DNA of 64,000 bases. Source: Syngnathus acus. Taxonomy: Eukaryota > Chordata > Actinopteri > Syngnathiformes > Syngnathidae. This document shows, in pieces, positions 47,937-60,460 of this stretch. The DNA is taken from assembly GCF_901709675.1 (NCBI RefSeq), contig NC_051107.1, positions 3,286,001 through 3,350,000 of the forward strand, given 5' to 3'. The translations under genes were made by a program, and so were the position numbers. The notes below the pieces were generated by a model that was not told where the DNA came from, ran no database searches, and saw only the letters and a list, made by a program, of their open reading frames with translations. The stretch's first letter is position 1. The number at the start of each line of letters is the position of its first letter.

Positions 47937-49440
47937 GAAGATTAATTATTGATTTGATTTCATCTCTACGTTCGTCGATGTTTAATTCATTTGGTGCTTA
48001 TAAATTCCAATTGAAAAAGCGAGCCTGTAAATTCCATCAAACGATGCATCCAAAAAAAAAAGGAAACAATTTCCACAAAGTCAACAGCCAGGAGTCGCTA
48101 ATGTCTGGTCTCCGGTAATAAAAAAAAAAAAACGGACGAGATGCAAATGGGGGTGGGGGGTGCAAAGCAATTAACACGAGCCTGATTCATATTTATTCAT
48201 GTGTAGAATAGTGGAAGTGGCAAACGCCCACCTCACTAAGTGCTTCTGAGGTTTTGGGCCGCGGGGGCCAGTTCACAGTTCATCCACACACGGTGAAAAT
48301 AATAACCATGATAGGGGGAGGAGTATCACGGGGCGATGGCTAAATTGGAAAATCACATCCAATTAACACTTACGACGGGGGCTGTTGAGCTTTGCTGTGA
48401 ATTGAGGCATTGGGGATCAAAATAACACATTTCTGCGAGGGCTTATTCTCCGAAGGTTATCTGTCCGTCTCCTATGGCAACAAATTGATTGTCCTAACAA
48501 AGCAAAAAGAAACTGATGACACCCAGACGAACATTCCCGTCATTGAATGGGACAACCGCTGTTTGCGAATATGAATCTGAGATGAGATGAAATGAACTCC
48601 CAGCGGATACGGAAGTTCCACGACGGAGATAAACTGTCGGCGGGACCATGCGTCATTCTCGCCTTATTGGAAATCTGTCAGCGAGATCACATTTGGATGG
48701 CGAGTGGCCCAGCTCGGTTCATTTCCGCTGAGATGGAAGGAAATACTAAACTAGATATAATGCAGACAAACAGCGTTTAATAAGAGTTAGGAAGCGGCCG
48801 GAAAAAAAAGATGGACGCCGGACCGAATACAAATGCAGATGAAACCGCCGCAGAGACTGGAAGTGACTTTCTGATTCATGAACGGCACCCGAGGGATCCA
48901 ACTTGTTTGACTGGGTGCACTGGTGGAATAAAGATGAGACCATCCCGGCATTTGGTCGTGTAGCTGCTCCGAGTCAGACGTTATCGAGTCTCTCGAGCCC
49001 CGAAGGCCGTGGTCCCTCTTAAGAACCCAGCTGTTGGGGATAATCCTGTTATCTCCCATTAAAAGTACAGAGTGGGTAAGGGAGGGGGGGTCACGTTGAC
49101 CCTCGCAGGTGAGCGCATGACATGTTAGCAAATCCATTTGGATACGGTCCAGACGCCCTCGTGCTCAGGACCGCCGTTGTTATGGCTGGCAGGTTTTGCT
49201 TGGTTGCCGCTACAACTCGCAGGGATTGGCTTCTCCGTGTCAGCACGCTTAGAATCGAGCATGCATAATGTATCAAACATGGAGAAGCAACACGCGGGAT
49301 GCGAAAGACAGCCGTGGGTATCGGACCATAATCGAGTTGGAACAATAACGTATTCGATTTGTACCTCCGTGACGGGGTGTTCTTCCTGTTGATGCCACAA
49401 CTACAAGTTTTATTTCTCACAACTACAACTATGTCAAGAT
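47937..49440. other. upstream DNA, nothing recognised
   Basis: Mixed composition with two A-runs near 48050-48132. Overlapping open frames at 48.75-49.42 kb on the minus strand have no domain or splice context. Confidence 0.5.
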
Positions 49441-49790
49441 CAAGTGAAAAAATCCATTATAAGATCAAATTAGATATTTATTTGTATTTATTTAAATATT
49501 TATTTTATTATATTTTCTAACAGTTATTTTATTATAGTTTCTAACAGTGATATATATTGTTTGTTTTTTATTGTTTTTATTCTTTAAATCATCTTCGAAA
49601 TAAAGATTCATTCATTCATTCATAAATTTTTCTTACATTTTGTTGCTTTTTTTTCCTTAATTTTATTTTATTTATTTCAGGTTGACAGATAAGATCAAAT
49701 TTGATTTATTTGTATTTATTTAAATATTTCTTACGTTTTTTTTTTTTTCTTAATTTTATTTAATTTATTTCAGGTTGACAGATTGCATTT
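49441..49790. repeat. T-rich tract with local duplications
   Basis: Two blocks occur twice. AGATCAAATT plus GTATTTATTTAAATATTT is at about 49460-49500 and 49692-49730. CTTAATTTTATTT plus TTTATTTCAGGTTGACAGAT is at about 49655-49690 and 49751-49785. Between them, AATAAAG followed by ATTCATTCATTCATTC (49601-49622) resembles the 3' tail of a fish LINE. Confidence 0.6.
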
Positions 49791-50691
49791 AATAATTTAG
49801 TGCCATCCAACAGAGGTCTAAAGTCACCATTACCATTTATATAGCTTACACTATCAGTTACAAAGTCTTATTCACGTGTTGTGGCTACTCGTCCCGAGAT
49901 AATGGGATTCCCGTTAAACCCCTCGCACCTTGTTTGTGACCTCGCCGCCTTTTATGACAAAGTGATATTTCAGGGGGATTGGACTGCCCGTGACCTCACA
50001 TCTCGGAGAAAGGCTTTTACCGGCCGTTTTACGACAGGGGAGGTTATTCCATCTCATTTGTACGTTTGATTGTAGCCCTGCTCGGAAATGGTCGCGATTT
50101 AAGGCCGGGTGTTAATAGATGGGACGAGATTTCCAATGTCTTGGATTGATAGTAAAATTAATCATTTAGAATACATTCAAATTTCCTGGATGTGATTTGA
50201 GAAGAATATATATTTTGCTTTCGGGTGGCCGGCAACCATAATGAAAGCGGTATTTATCGTGTATATTAAATTCAAATCTGAATACTTCGATTCCGTGGCA
50301 GATTTACTGCCCGCACTGCATCATAAGTCTTGTTCCGCTGAATCCCGAACATTAATGTAGCAGAAAGAAGGCGTAATACATACGAGAGCGACAACATAAC
50401 TCAAAGTTTTGTCTCCTCCGCTGGAAAATGATGCGCGTAATTCTGGCAGTTAATGTCTAAATCGCGCCGAGGTATTTTCTCTTGCCACGTTTGGACGAGA
50501 CGTCCGAGTGTGAATTAGACGCAGCTGTTCGAAGGAGTTTTTGTTTTTCAAAAATGTGGAAATTAGGATTGGGTTTTTTTTCACAGAAGAAAATATTGAC
50601 GTCCAATAAACGTTAAGTCAGCGAAGAAATTTATAGGCGACACAAAGTTGTGTCACAGAGTTCATTTCTCTCACTTCCTCGCTCTCTATTA
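49791..50691. other. upstream DNA, nothing recognised
   Basis: Balanced composition, with no exon and no repeat end identified. Confidence 0.5.
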
Positions 50692-50767
50692 TTAACCCAT
50701 TCACTACCAAAGACGACTATAGACGTCAAAAATACATTTTTAACCAAGCTGGCAGTGAATGAGTTAA
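50692..50767. mobile_element. complete TTAA-type palindromic mini-element
   Basis: Starts TTAACCCATTCACTACCAAA and ends GGCAGTGAATGAGTTAA, inverted arms bounded by TTAA. The centre holds GACGTCAAAAATACATTTTT. It is 76 bp and clearly the same family as 33084-33152. Confidence 0.78.
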
Positions 50768-51660
50768 CTTGACCCGTGCGTACCCCCCCCACCCCACCCT
50801 CTCGCTCTCTCTCTCATCACATGCCACACAGGCATGTTTCCATGAAAGCCACACTTGTCTCGTTATGACATGTTTTCCCACCAACTTCATTTGGCGGTCT
50901 CAACCCGCTAATTTGATGTGGAAAGAGCTGCTGACATGTCGGGCCTCAGCCAAGCGTGTCTGAGGGGTCGCGGCGGTGGACTCCTTACGGGGCCTGTCGC
51001 CACTCCGAAAAGGGCCCGTCACGTGTCGGCTGACTTTTCAATCCGGATCCATAGGGGCCGGTCCACTACTCGGCATCAACTTAATTATTTAGACGACACA
51101 TGCTGGGTGTTCTCAGTAACAGAACTGTCCTCCTTTGTTCCAACATGTGCTCAGCAATATGATGGTATGCGTTAAATCCAGAGACTGCAAACTGGTCCAG
51201 TATTAAATTATTCATTCAACCAGCGCCCGGCAGGAGCTCCAGACATTTTATTTTTTACAATCCACGAGGGTTGAGTCTGTTTGTTCACTCTTAATGCTCG
51301 ACTCTTAATGCATGGAAGATGCTCGGTTAGCAATGGCGGAAGTCGGCGAAATACAAAATGTTAGCCAGGCGTGATTTGATAAGGAAAACTTCCCGAGCAA
51401 CATAGCAACTGCCAAGCCAATCACAGCCAATCACGGTGCAAGGCTTCCCCGAAGGGGGTCAGGTGAGCGGTCCGGTTGTAATCATCGCCTAAAGACAAAT
51501 AGCATTAGCTATTCCGTAAAGGGGACACACGATGAACTAGATTCTGTGACACAGAATAGAAATGAGGCAGCCTTTTCAGCACTGTCAGTTCACAATTTAG
51601 GGATTCTGAACTTTTGGAAATTTGGCACACAGACGCTGCAAAGTGTCATACCCTGCAGGG
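50768..51660. other. upstream DNA, nothing recognised
   Basis: A short CT-rich patch occurs near 50800-50816. No exon is supported. Confidence 0.5.
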
Positions 51661-51820
51661 ATATTTATTTATTTATTCATTTATTTATAATATATTTATT
51701 ATATTTTATATACATATATAGTATAGATAATATATTTAGTTTTTTTTTTAATTAATTTATTATCTTTAATTTATTTGTTTTATTATTATTTATTTTTTTA
51801 ATTTATTTATTTAAATAGGG
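51661..51820. repeat. AT-rich low-complexity tract
   Basis: Mostly TATTTATTTA and TATATA words, with almost no G or C. Confidence 0.85.
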
Positions 51821-54800
51821 ACAATGCACATTAATTAACGTTATGTTGACGATGGCGCCTTAACTTCTCTGGGAAAATGCAGAATGGATTCAGGTTTGGA
51901 TTTTCGAGGGGCTCGACCTGTCAAGTTGAGCAGTTACCACATCCTAGTTCCACCGCGAAAACAACGGCAGATGTATGATTAAAAATAAAAAAAAAGAATA
52001 AAGAATCTGCTTTTACTCATTCGTCTTGTAGCCCAAGGCAAGACAAAACTCGGGAGAGCTTCCATGTTGGCACCGACCACCTATTGAAACCAAAATTGTA
52101 GCTGTGCTGAGCCAAGTGACCCGTAGCAAATGTCACTGTTTGCTCACTTATAATCTCATTTGAAAAAACGCAGAATGCATCAAATTATCCTCAAAGGGTT
52201 AAACGCTCGATGAATACCGGGTTGGATTCTCTGCAAGCAAAACGGTATCAGGTCCTGGTGGAACTACAAATGTCGCTTCTGATGTATTACTGCGCATTTT
52301 TATCAAAAGCACTTCCTTAGCACAATCCGGTCAATGTCTGTACGAATGTGGCCATGTGCATTTGACAGCTGCCGTATAAAAACCTGGACCAGAACCTTTT
52401 GTTTGACTTAATTGTCCATAAAAGCCACAGAGATTGCAAGCGGCGCCATCAATTCCCCACATTGTAAAGGCAGCGAATGAACTCCGCCTGGGATCGATGC
52501 GGCCGGTTTCAACGCCAATCCAGATGACCCGCTTGGAGGTCAGAGTGAACTAAGAGACAAAACTAGCTTCCATTAGCCCACTAGCTCGCTCCATTTTTTC
52601 CCGGACCATACAAAAAAACAACGGATAACAAAGAAGAAAATGTTTACGGACCTTTTTCTGGTCTTCCAACTTTTGACCCGTTGACGTCTTGCCATGCTTG
52701 CCAGCTTCCGGTACATCCATCCCTGGGTTCCAAGTCGGTAATAATTCCCAAGTTGAAAATCACAAGCCGAACACAATCGAGAGGGGGGCTACAGTCTGCC
52801 AACCAGGGCCCGCGTCCGGTTCGGGCCTTCCGCCGGACACAGGCGATCCATGTTGGTAGACTTCAATCGAACGTTGCACCGGGGAACTTTGGAGAACGAC
52901 AAACGGTTGGGGCGGGTTGGTCACAAAGTCATTGTGTTAAGTTCTTTCGGGATCAGTCTCACGTTCAAGTCCCAGAGCGACGTCCTCAGAGCGTAGTCCA
53001 CATTTCTGGCTCCGACAAGGAGTCCCTCCGAGTCTGGGGGAATGAGTAGAGACATGATAGCCTTTGATACAATGAATGCAAATGTTCCCAGCCTCTCGGA
53101 AAAGTCAATATTCCCTTCAGAGCACCGCTGTACAAATTTGAGGTTATCTGCATATCAAAGCCGGCCGGCGTTGCCATGGCGCTTCTGATCGAGAAACGGA
53201 GAAGCCTCCGCAACTGATGTCGTAAACTGACTGATTGATTTTGATTGCCGTCTCGTCGATCCAAACTTATTTTTCCACCGAGGGAGGATTGAGTCATTTT
53301 GAGGTTGGGTAAACGTGTAACGGAGGGGGTCCAAATGAACCGCAGGATTGGTGGCTGGGCTCGGGTAAATTAGATTCCAACGACTGTCATTCAAAATGTC
53401 TCGTGTGAAGCCAAGGCCAAACCAGCTTAACTTAACCCAACGTGAAGGACATGTGGTAAATATGAATGTAATACTTTTGCTGCTGAGAGCAATAATTGCT
53501 AGCAGAGTTTCCCGCACTCCAAATATTGTACAAATTTAAACATTGCGATGATTTGCAGTAATGGCGAAACCCAAAGAAAGAACAATTGACAAACAGTTGG
53601 CCATTATTTCCACACACATGAGGACTCTGTTAGAAATCAATTTTGGTTCCACTGCAGCCCAGCATAACAACATACGGCGAGTCGATACAGAGAAGCGGCG
53701 TGACCAGCGCCAGGCCATTAGAGGACACGGCCGACCGACTGCCACTCTCACATCTGAAGATGGTGGCTCTACCTGCCACGGAACAACAGCATGGTGTGAA
53801 ATTTAGGCCACGGCGTGCTGGGGCCCTTCTCCATCTGCCTTTTTCCTGACAAGCAACAGCAGGTACAGCGTGACCTTATCAAAGAAGCAAAGACATGCTA
53901 ACAAGGAGCGCGAAACTTTTAGCCAACTAGCGCTGTCGAAGAAGCAATGGGAAAACTTTCCCTGAATGCCTCAATGGACTTGTTATAGTAGAAGCAAACC
54001 TAATGTTATGCTTGGTGATTACATAAACATTTACTTCCCCATGATTGCATTACACGCTAACATAATGCTAGCTGCTGCGGCGACAATACCGCATATGTGA
54101 GATTTAATCGACTCAAATGGAACGCCCTGTGATAATGACACGGCCGTAAAATGCAACATTTCTCCCGAGACGACGCTTGATAAAATCAGACAAGATGTCC
54201 ACGGTATCTTTGACAAATACATGTCGGCGTTTATTGTTTAAGATGGCCGTAACGCTCCTACCCGGAATTGAGATCAGCATATTTATGAGAAGCAGAGACT
54301 TCAATTTCATCCCTGCTTTGGTGCTCAGTGTTGCCCGTCCCATCGAGAATCTTCCACAGACGGTTAAAAAAAAAAAAAAAAATGGTGCCCTTTTCACTTT
54401 GTATTCAACGGGTGTCCGCAACTCTCCGACTGGTCAATAAAGTTTGATTCACGAGTCCTGAGGCAATAACGATACAGCGGCGCTTTCATTTGCCCAGATG
54501 TAAATGGCGGTCATAGATCCGGCCTGATTTCCTCAGGGAGGGAAGGTAAGCGACGGGATGGGCGCGGTTGAAATTAACGCCTGGAGAGGTCAAAGGTGAA
54601 ACGCGGCAAACGCCTTGCCGTGGCATTAAAATACAATCAGCCGCTAACGGCTGCTTTCAATGTAAACCGTCGGCTTAAGTGACATTGGAGCTAATCAAAA
54701 TATGATTGGCAGGATATACCGACGATTCAATTTCGGTGGATTTACCGGCGTTCTGGTCATCAATTTTCTAGTTCCGCAGTCCTTGGAAGGCGAGGAGGGA

Positions 54801-56043
54801 ATTGGGAGGAAGGTTAGCGTCGGGGCGACAGTGGAGAAATGTGCTTAACTGCCGATGCTTAAAAGGAGACAACAGCACCGTAAACGAATCATTAAATTAA
54901 ATCTGATTTTCGCATTAATGCAACCCAGTTAAGACGTTAATATCCTCACAGTTCCCGTCGTCATTTGTACATACAAATCAATCAGGCTCGACGCATTCAT
55001 TAATTGCTGTCGAGCAACGCCAACCGGGCTTCTCCTGTTGTCACGGCAACCCGGAAACGAGCGAGGCGGCGATGGGAACGCCGATCCGAATACTCGGCTA
55101 ATCACTTTTTTTGCGAAGGTGAAGGCTGACGTCGGCAGCTCATTAGCTTGCGGAGAAATGTCTTCTTTGGCACCGCCTTGTTTGTTGTTTCCATGACACA
55201 ATAATAAATCGGGATTCTAAAAAACACTGCTTGCCAAATGCCCTTTACGTGGGATTGGATTGGACTGGCTCATCTGACAAGAAGAATAAAAACCCGTCCG
55301 GTCGTTTCCATACAAGCTGGCAAATTACACGTTAGATTACACCAAGGCGCTTTGACGCCGCCAAACTCGCTCAAAGCCGTCGGGCGGCGGCGCTCACACA
55401 GAAGCGCGTAATCTTGTGATATTGTGTCGGGATTAACGTCAAATCTCATTATGTGCCGGGAGATGGGAGGATGGGGAAGATCATGGGAAAAGTGCGTGGG
55501 AGGGAAGCATTCTCGCTTTTATAGTTGACTATGGAAGGGAAATACACAGAAGGGAGATAAAATCGGGAGTGTGAAATCTCACTTACGCATGAAGACATTT
55601 GGGAGGCTGATTTACAGCATCCTGGAATGCGGCGTCCATTTTGCGTACGTTCAACGCGACTGGTCCAAAAAAGGGTCAAAGGTTCAGATTGAGTCTCTTC
55701 CCGCCAAACCCGAGTCCGACACGCTTTATAAAACCTCTTTTTACGACCGATAGATCCACAAAGATCGTAATTTGCAAAGTCTTGTAAAGTCAACGGGGCT
55801 GCGGAGGTGGACGCCGACTCGCGCCGTTAAGTAAAACAGACTGTCGCGCTAAATAACGATTGGCTATATCGGATAAGGCTAATTCCTGGATGACGGATTG
55901 AAATTGCGGAAACGCTTTTAAATCACTTGACAACGACGACGTGGCCAGATTGGCTCTCTGAAGTTTCGCTCGAAGTTTCCTCGGCACTGCAGGATTTGTC
56001 ATCGGTATTTGGCGGTCCAACTTCGTGCAACTGAATGAATATG

Positions 56044-56045
<2 letters not shown>
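51821..56045. other. upstream DNA, nothing recognised
   Basis: Balanced composition with a poly-A run of 17 at 54366-54382. The longer open frames (for example 52681-53049, plus) show no domain, and a composition shift toward higher GC is seen at 54.5-55.4 kb. No transposon ends were found. Confidence 0.5.

Positions 56046-56080
<35 letters not shown>
56046..56080. repeat. CA microsatellite
   Basis: (CA)n of about 17 units. It is the first of several CA tracts between 56.0 and 56.45 kb. Confidence 0.97.
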
Positions 56081-56083
<3 letters not shown>

Positions 56084-56189
56084 ATGCCGGAATGTTTTTT
56101 TAAAGGGCGGAGTGAGTTGTCGAGATGCAGGAGGGTGTCGAGGACCCTTCAAGTCGGCTGTATTCCATTAGCCACTCTGTGATGTACGG

Positions 56190-56215
56190 CCACACACACG
56201 CACGCACACACACAC
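56190..56215. repeat. interrupted CA microsatellite
   Basis: CACACACACGCACGCACACA-type tract with CG interruptions. Confidence 0.9.
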
Positions 56216-56297
56216 GAGGGAAGATAGTTTCTCCCTTTCTCCTCGTAAAAGCACCCTCCACCCGACTGCCTCTCCTCCTCATCCTCTTCTTCCTCCA

Positions 56298-56335
<38 letters not shown>
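56298..56335. repeat. CA microsatellite
   Basis: (CA)n of about 19 units. A shorter CA tract follows at about 56427-56440. Confidence 0.97.
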
Positions 56336-56337
<2 letters not shown>

Positions 56338-56781
56338 CGCCTTGGTCGCCATCCATCACGCGGGACTTCCGCAGATGGCCCCGTGGATAACGCATTCAAA
56401 GACTCCTCTAGTCTCTTTCATTCCAAACACACACACACACTCCAGCCCACTTTCACACTGAGCCGTCATCTCGCTAATTCTTTCATCCGCAGCTTTAAGC
56501 GGCTCAGCAACCAAAATGAGCCTCCTCGGTTGAGGCAAAGCCCAATTAGGAGACAATTAGCGCTATTAAGGCTACCTGGGAGACCTTGGTGGGCATATAA
56601 AGCTGCTTATGATAGTAGTTGGGGCGGGGAACCCACCAATGGAAGCCTCTAATATCCCCGCAACCCCGATCAATGTGAGAAAAGTGCAGCACTAATGAGC
56701 CAGTCGCCCGTCAACATCACAGCAAAACCATTTTTTTTTTTTTCTTCATAGCAATCAACAAGTTGAAAGCAAAGGACTTAC

Positions 56782-57250
56782 CATTACATTTTCAGTCTGT
56801 GGAAAAAGTCCAAACCCCCAGACTGGTCCAGCCTCTCCAGACATCACATCTCCAAATCCTGAAGGGATGGGAAGCACACCTTGTTAGCCTCTCTGCTCCG
56901 GATGCTAAAGGCTTGCATCCTGTTGCCTAAGGAGACGGCGCCCCTGCTTGGGTGAGGGAGACCGAGTGACGCTGCTGTAGTAGTAGTAGAAAGAGGTGGG
57001 ACGCTCCGAGGGTGGGAGGGGGGAGCATGGGGGGATGCCGGCGCCTCATATCATGAGACGAGTCGTAATCTGCGCATCGGCGTGTTCGCGGATTGGAGGC
57101 GGCGAAAGAAACGGATGTCGAGGGAAAAAAAAAAAGGCAGGCGGCGGTGAATGAGAGGAGGATGCAGCATCCTCCCTCCCACCTCACTCTCTCTTGCTCT
57201 CTCTTTTTTCCTGGCTTGCACACCCCCCGCCCTGCTACAGATTGCATTGC
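56782..57250 (-). other. candidate first exon / promoter region upstream of nav3
   Basis: In the minus sense the sequence runs from a CT-rich, CpG-containing stretch (57.0-57.2 kb) to a near-perfect donor AATG|GTAAGT at 56782/56781. Two internal ATGs are of note. ATG at 56918 opens MQAFSIRSREANK, which reaches a second, weaker donor AAG|GTGTGC in phase 0. ATG at 56844 opens MSGEAGPVWGFGLFPQ and reaches the GTAAGT donor, also in phase 0. A TCCCTTCAG acceptor-like site at 56859 could make 56782-56858 an internal exon. It is on the nav3 strand, 27 kb upstream of exon 1, and could be a 5' untranslated exon. I do not recognise the peptides. Confidence 0.35.
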
Positions 57251-57600
57251 ACTGATGAAATTTTAATGTTTCTTTTAGAAAGAATAATGAACATGCTAGT
57301 CCCCGGAGTTGCACGGAAAGGGAGGGAGGGGGAGGTTCAAGCGCACACCTATGCGAACAGTTTTTTTTTTTATTCCCCCACAACACTAAAGCGTACTCCC
57401 ACACACCTGTCACCATCCGCACAAACACGCAACCGTTTCTTCCGATCGACAACATCAAACACGGCAGCTGACAGACGCGTGCCCCAAAACGGAGAGATTG
57501 GACCCGTCCTCAAAACGCTCTCCCGGCGCATCCTGGCACTCCCGGTGAAGTGGAACAAAGAGCGGAACAGGCACGATGGGGAGCAGGGAAGCAAAGTAGC
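57251..57600. other. upstream DNA, nothing recognised
   Basis: Mixed composition with a T-run near 57361. No exon is supported. Confidence 0.45.
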
Positions 57601-57784
57601 TTCGTTGGAAGTGTCGAATAGAAACATGGCAAAGAAATTCCCAATATATGACATAATATACAAATTTTTATTTGCGTATTATTTGCAATGAAATAACATT
57701 AAATATTGATGGAAAATTTAAATATATTCAAAAAAACATCAAAACTAAAACCATGCCCCCCCTCCCCCTCTAGATACGCCCCTG
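57601..57784. mobile_element. possible DNA-transposon right end
   Basis: The segment ends CCCTCTAGATACGCCCCTG at 57784. This resembles hAT termini that begin CAGGGGCGTATCTAG. The left end was not found, so the start given is arbitrary. Confidence 0.35.
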
Positions 57785-57880
57785 GTTGGGGGGTACTGTC
57801 GCTTATTTTTGGTAAGGAAACTAAAATTGAAAAATAATTTTCCTTAATGAAGTTTAGTGACTTGCACTCCACATTTATTT

Positions 57881-57900
57881 AAAAAAAAAAAAAAAAAAAA
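57881..57900. repeat. poly-A tract
   Basis: A run of 20 adenines. Confidence 0.95.
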
Positions 57901-59449
57901 CATGATACTTTGAAGCTCCCAGGGAGCCTCGGAGCTATCAAAACGGAATCAGGCAATATTAAAAATGACAAGCATGGAATAGATTTGTGATCAAAGATTT
58001 AAAACTGCGCAAATGCCAGCAACAAGTCAACAACACAAAAGGTCCTTGTCATCACTATAATGGCCGCCCAAAATGGCCTCTTGGGAGTTGTTCCTATTAG
58101 AGCACGAGCCCGCATCACCCCGCGGCCGTTATCCATTCATCGTTTCTGGAACGGGAGTGCGACGGGGACATGGCTAACCTCTGGTGTTAATTAAACACCA
58201 TTAACACTCTTCACCCAGGTTGTTCAACATCCAGGAAGGAGCACATTGGAGCATCTCCGAGTTACGGATGTACACGAGGAACGGCGTTCTGAGCAAGCTC
58301 GTTTATAACCAGATCATGTCGAGACGGCTCACATGATGAAGGCCAGCCACCTCGATAATAGTCGGGGGGGGGTTGACGATTTTGCATCATCGCTCATCCA
58401 TCTCTCCGGCGCCCCGTCAAGCGGTTACATCTCATTTGCTGCCAATCCATCTCTCCGACACCGGTGAGCATACGCTTGAGGGTCAGGGGTCACGGGCGTT
58501 TGATGGAATTAGCGTCTTGAGGGCGTACGGAGTACTAATTCACTTAGTAACCTGCTAGTCAACAAGTGGAAATTTTGAAATCCTTCTGGTACTAAAAAAA
58601 AAAAAAAGACCAACCAACCAAAATTCATATTTCCCAGATGGTTTGGTTCCAGTCAACAGATTGAGAAGGCCCATTTCTAGAAGTTTGCTTTTTAAGGTCG
58701 ACACAGGGCGGTAACTTGAAAGACAAAGGCTGGACGACATAGCGCGGCGTCTACGATTACCGCCGACTAATTACGTTTACCATCTGCATTCCAACGCTAG
58801 CGGTGGCCTTACAGATGTTCCCTCGCGGTACGTCGCGCGCAATTAAAGCCGACAGCTTGTCCAACCGTCGGCTTATGTGATCGGGTTCGATGTGAATGGA
58901 TGAAATTTTGCTTGGGAATCCCGTTTTGGACGAAGATTCATGAGCAATGATGAAGTGGCGCTGTACGGCGGGCACAAAGAAATGATTTATTGCATTCTTT
59001 GCCAACAATTGCATCTAAGGGGATGCGAGGTTATGAGCTTTATGGGGGGATGGGCCGGCGTTTAGAAGCCGTTAGGACCAGTAGAATAGAATAAAGGCAT
59101 GATTGGCTCGTGCTGTCGGCAACAAGAGAGACATAGAGAGGCTTTTGCGTCTCACCCCCCTCCCACTCATGGTGCTACCATTATGCGCAAGGGGGGGGAG
59201 AAACCGGCAAGACTCCATATGAATAAATGCATAGGCATGAGAGTTAAATTGGCTCCCTTGGCGGAGAAGGTGGGAATGCTGGTATTGGTGGCGGCATACC
59301 AGTGATAGTGAAGACATTACGAGTCGGATCACACCCTCAGTTTAGTTAATGAACGGGAACATGAGAAAAGCGTCTCGGCTTTAAAGTCGTGTTTTGCTGT
59401 TCGCTGGTCATGTGCAAAATTTAGTCAGCGTCATGGGAGTCAAAGTTGA

Positions 59450-59575
59450 AAATAAAGAAATAAAACAAACAAAAAGAAATAAATAAATAAAACAAAAAAA
59501 ATGAAACTAACTAAATAAATAAAACTCAATAAATAAGCCCAATTGAAATGTGTCTAAAAAAAAAAATAAAAATAC
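59450..59575. repeat. A-rich low-complexity tract
   Basis: Made of AAATAAAT and AAACAAA words with very few other bases. Confidence 0.8.
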
Positions 59576-60185
59576 TGCCAGAAGCAGAACATTTTGGAAA
59601 ATTTTGATTTAATTGCTGGAAAGAATCAAAACAAGGGGTATTTTTCTATAATTGTAGTGGGTGTCGCAAGGGAAACGACAACAAATACAAGCCAATAAAA
59701 GCTGCATGGTGAAAATTAGCTATGTTATGAATAATTTACAATGCCACTTAAATACCTCCGAGAGGGGGGCGGGGTGACTATGTTTGAGTGTCACAACGGT
59801 AGGTGAGTGACAATTTCGATTAACACTCCCCGCGGGAATGGTGACGGGAATCTAGCAATCTGCAGTACTGTACTTTATTGAATACATACAGTGATAACAT
59901 AATTGAATAGAAAGCCAAACACAAAACCCACTTCAAATTGATGCTAGCAAATATTCCAGTAGCATGTGACGGATTTCTTAAACTGACAATAAGAACAAAA
60001 GGCAGCTACGATCCGGCGCGTTATGCTTCCATCAACAAATATGACAAATTTGTGGCAGGTGCACACGACAACATGACACGGGACCGATTCGAATGCGTGT
60101 CAGCGTGCCTATCAAGCAAAACTAGCAGCTCAAAGGCTTGTTTGGTGGAAATTAAATTCCAGCGCAGGGGGCGGATTTACGTTTG

Positions 60186-60330
60186 ATTTTAAAGCCGGCT
60201 AATTAAATTGCCATGCATGGCCATGCCACTTAATTTACTAGCCCCTGTGCTAATCTATATAAAAAGAGCCAGACTTCAAACACGTGGCTACGGGTTTGAG
60301 GAGATATTAAGATGAGGAAACACATATGCG
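60186..60330. promoter_or_regulatory. possible conserved non-coding element with homeodomain-type words and a TATA-like box
   Basis: GGCTAATTAAATTGCCATGC is followed by palindromic CATGCATGGCCATGC, CTTAATTTAC and TATATAAAA (60256-60264). This density of TAATTA-like words outside low-complexity DNA is typical of developmental non-coding elements, but conservation was not tested. Confidence 0.25.
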
Positions 60331-60339
60331 GGGTTAGAT

Positions 60340-60460
60340 CAATTTTTTTTTATTATTTATTATTAATCTTTTTTTTTATTATTATTTTATATATAATTGA
60401 ATAATAAATTTTTTATTATTATTATTTTATTTATTATTATTTTTCCCATTTGCATGAAAT
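60340..60460. repeat. T/A-rich low-complexity tract
   Basis: TTATTATTATTTTA-type sequence with little G or C. Confidence 0.85.

Larger units (their letters stand above)
57785..60185. other. intergenic DNA, nothing firm
   Basis: Includes an A20 run (57881-57900) and an A-rich AAATAAAT tract (59450-59575). No exon, RNA gene or element end was recognised. Confidence 0.5.

Noticed and set aside
49601-49622. ATTCATTCATTCATTC after AATAAAG as the tail of a LINE
   Set aside because: Only a tail-like word is present. No reverse-transcriptase or untranslated-region sequence was recognised upstream, so no LINE was called separately.
52681-53049. 122-codon plus-strand open frame
   Set aside because: No domain, no promoter or splice context, low information content.
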